Shown here: positions 62,422 through 64,000 of the stretch, piece by piece
Position numbering within the stretch: the stretch's first letter is position 1
How the letters are laid out: every line of letters starts with the position of its first letter
Origin: Roseobacter sp. CCS2
GTDB taxonomy: Bacteria > Pseudomonadota > Alphaproteobacteria > Rhodobacterales > Rhodobacteraceae
Assembly (NCBI RefSeq): GCF_000169435.1
Contig: NZ_AAYB01000001.1
Location: 992,001 to 1,056,000 of the forward strand
DNA length: 64,000 nucleotides
Reading direction: 5' to 3'
Program-made: the position numbers and the translations under genes
The notes under the pieces: model-generated
The model's input: only the letters and a program-made list of their open reading frames with translations
Databases searched by the model: none
What the model was told of the DNA's origin: nothing

Positions 62422-64000
62422 TCAGGTATCGTAATAGGTTTGATACGTACCATAGCTGTCCCCATACCCGTATCGTTTCATTCCCTTGGGTGATATCTGT
62501 CCCAGTACCAAACCAGATACTTTGACCCGGACTTGTTCAAGGGATCGCAGACCATCAAGTACCTGACGATGGGTGCTGTGGTCCCACCGGACGGTATAGA
62601 TGGTGGTATCGACCCAACGCCCAATGATCCGGGCGTCGGCAACGGCCAGAACGGGTGGCGTATCGATGATGATGTAATCGTATGCATCCCGCAGACCGTT
62701 CAAAAACGTCCCGAACCGTTCTGATGAAAAGATGTCAGCGGCATTTGTCTGCGACTCTTCTCCGAACAGGACATCAAAGTTCATGCCAGGCAATTGCGTG
62801 ATTGCCTCATCGAGCCGCACTTCACCAAGCATGACACTGAGGAAACCATGCTTCTCAGGCACACCGAAATAGGTGCTCATCACACGGCGGCGAATATCGC
62901 CTTCGACGAGCAAGACCTTTTTGCCCAATCCCGAAAGGTTCAGCGCCAGTGCGATTGATTGGGTCGTTTTGCCCTCACCGGGAACCGATGAGGTCGACAT
63001 GATAATTTTTGGTGGCTTGTCCAGATTTGCCAGCAAAAGCGAGGTTCGCAAGTTACGTACCGCCTCAGCAACACCAGAATTCGGCTTATCTTGCAGGTAC
63101 TGCAGCACCTTTTTGCGGCTTCGTGCGGGGACAAGCGGTATTTGACCGACAACGGCAAAGCCGGTCTTGTCTTCCAGATCTTCCGCCGTCCGGAATGTGT
63201 TTTGGGACAGTTCGCGCAACAGCACCAATCCTGTGCCCACGATGAGGCCAAGGATCATCGAAAACGTCAGAATGACGGCTTTTCGAGGTGCCGATGGCGC
63301 GCTGGGAAGAACGGCGTATGACAAGATCCGGCTTTCGGCCTGTTGTAACCCCTGCTGCACCGATGTTTCCTTCAGCCGGCCAAGAAAGAATTCATAGATC
63401 AGCCGGCTGGCCTCGGTCTCGCGCTGAAGCTGTTGCAACGCGACCAATTCATTCGACTGTGTCGCGATGCTTTGGGTAATTTCGACCATCGACTGCGCAA
63501 CGGTATCGGCCTGTGCGACCGAGCGGTCACGCGCCATCACGGCGCGCGCAAGAATGGTGGCAAAGCGCGTCTGAAACTGGTTTTCAATCGCAGCTGTATC
63601 ATTTGTTGCCGCAAGCTGACGCAGGGCCGTGTCGTTGGCAACCGCAGCCATCTGCAGCAGATCACCGGAATCAAAGGCAGCATTCAATGCGGCGACGCGG
63701 GCCACGTTCGCGGCAACCTCTGCATCAATACCTGCCTGCCGGTCGCGCAGATCTTTCAGTTGACGGTTCAGACCAACAAGCCCTTCGGGGCTGATCAGAT
63801 CAGTGTTGCTACTAAATTCCTTCAGTTGGTTTTCGCTGGCCTCCAGCTCAATCTGAAGCTCAGCAACCCGATCAGTCAGCCACTCAGTGGCCTCGGCCGT
63901 CTTTTCAAACTTCAAAACGATCTGGTCTTCGACATAAAGTTCGGCAAGGCGGTTTGCCATTGCAGCCGATTTCGCCGGGTTTTCAGTGACGACAGAAATG
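62422..64000 (-). CDS. Wzc-type polysaccharide tyrosine autokinase (5' partial)
   Basis: At least 525 residues; the frame continues upstream of 63960 (ISVVTENPAKSAA precedes MANRL), so the N-terminal membrane part is outside the window. Visible are a coiled-coil region, a membrane segment (VILTFSMILGLIVGTGLVLL), and the BY-kinase domain with Walker A STSSVPGEGKTTQSIALALN, Walker A' VLLVEGDIRRRV and Walker B DYIIIDTPPVLAVADA. The C-terminus is a tyrosine cluster (RYGYGDSYGTYQTYYDT), the autophosphorylation tail. It controls chain length and export of the polysaccharide. Confidence 0.93.
   Translation of the reverse strand, partial: ISVVTENPAKSAAMANRLAELYVEDQIVLKFEKTAEATEWLTDRVAELQIELEASENQLKEFSSNTDLISPEGLVGLNRQLKDLRDRQAGIDAEVAANVARVAALNAAFDSGDLLQMAAVANDTALRQLAATNDTAAIENQFQTRFATILARAVMARDRSVAQADTVAQSMVEITQSIATQSNELVALQQLQRETEASRLIYEFFLGRLKETSVQQGLQQAESRILSYAVLPSAPSAPRKAVILTFSMILGLIVGTGLVLLRELSQNTFRTAEDLEDKTGFAVVGQIPLVPARSRKKVLQYLQDKPNSGVAEAVRNLRTSLLLANLDKPPKIIMSTSSVPGEGKTTQSIALALNLSGLGKKVLLVEGDIRRRVMSTYFGVPEKHGFLSVMLGEVRLDEAITQLPGMNFDVLFGEESQTNAADIFSSERFGTFLNGLRDAYDYIIIDTPPVLAVADARIIGRWVDTTIYTVRWDHSTHRQVLDGLRSLEQVRVKVSGLVLGQISPKGMKRYGYGDSYGTYQTYYDT

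Overview
The window looks like chromosome of a marine alphaproteobacterium of the Rhodobacteraceae (Roseobacter group). Reasons: moderately high GC, the CcrM GANTC methylase typical of Alphaproteobacteria, an Fdh3-type formate dehydrogenase operon with DUF3305/DUF3306/TAT-target genes, a RutR regulator, and many ATGA-coupled operons. This is a family-level inference from gene content; no species is claimed. No phage, insertion sequence or CRISPR array was seen. LAYOUT. 1-2.8 kb (+): end of a fused peptide-type ABC ATPase, an SDR dehydrogenase and a P1-family self-processing peptidase. 2.8-3.9 kb (-): a Tat-exported intradiol-dioxygenase-like protein with a ferric-reductase-like heme membrane partner. 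4-16 kb: a reductive pyrimidine catabolism locus. It has an NMT1/THI5-type ABC importer, dihydropyrimidinase, a beta-ureidopropionase-type amidohydrolase, dihydropyrimidine dehydrogenase PreA/PreT and a divergent RutR repressor. A perfect RutR operator lies between rutR and the amidohydrolase, and a degenerate copy lies before preT. Two small unknown genes are embedded in this operon. 16-19.6 kb: non-phosphorylative sugar-acid catabolism (Gfo/Idh dehydrogenase, IlvD/Edd dehydratase, class II aldolase). 19.7-30.4 kb: mixed housekeeping and accessory genes: SDR, Pr6Pr membrane protein, bacterial voltage-gated sodium channel, N-acetylglucosamine kinase plus NagA, CcrM, RNase HII, small secreted proteins, an unusual membrane-anchored winged-helix protein, a cupin/TetR pair, a LacI regulator and tRNA-Arg(CCT). 

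30.4-44.4 kb: formate oxidation. The minus-strand operon encodes DUF3305, DUF3306, a TorD-like chaperone, a TAT-target peptide, FDH alpha, beta and gamma, and a 41-residue membrane peptide. A divergent plus-strand operon encodes a poly-ferredoxin, DUF6494, an Mrp/ApbC Fe-S carrier, a divergent biotin/lipoate-ligase-fold protein and DUF6505. A TupABC-type tungstate importer follows, which could supply the FDH metal cofactor. 

44.7-64 kb: a surface polysaccharide locus. It contains a WecA-like initiating transferase, glycosyltransferases, a flippase, a Wzy-like polymerase, and a pseudaminic-acid (nonulosonic acid) pathway: PseB, PseC, PseG, PseH, PseI and a cytidylyltransferase fused to a class III aminotransferase. 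Upstream on the same strand are an EPS-type MarR regulator, a NusG/RfaH-like antiterminator and a Wzc-type tyrosine autokinase that runs off the window. The most unusual items are the RutR/reductive-pathway wiring, the cytidylyltransferase-aminotransferase fusion in the pse locus, the two-TM winged-helix protein, the Tat dioxygenase-like/heme pair, and the small peptide at the end of the fdh operon.
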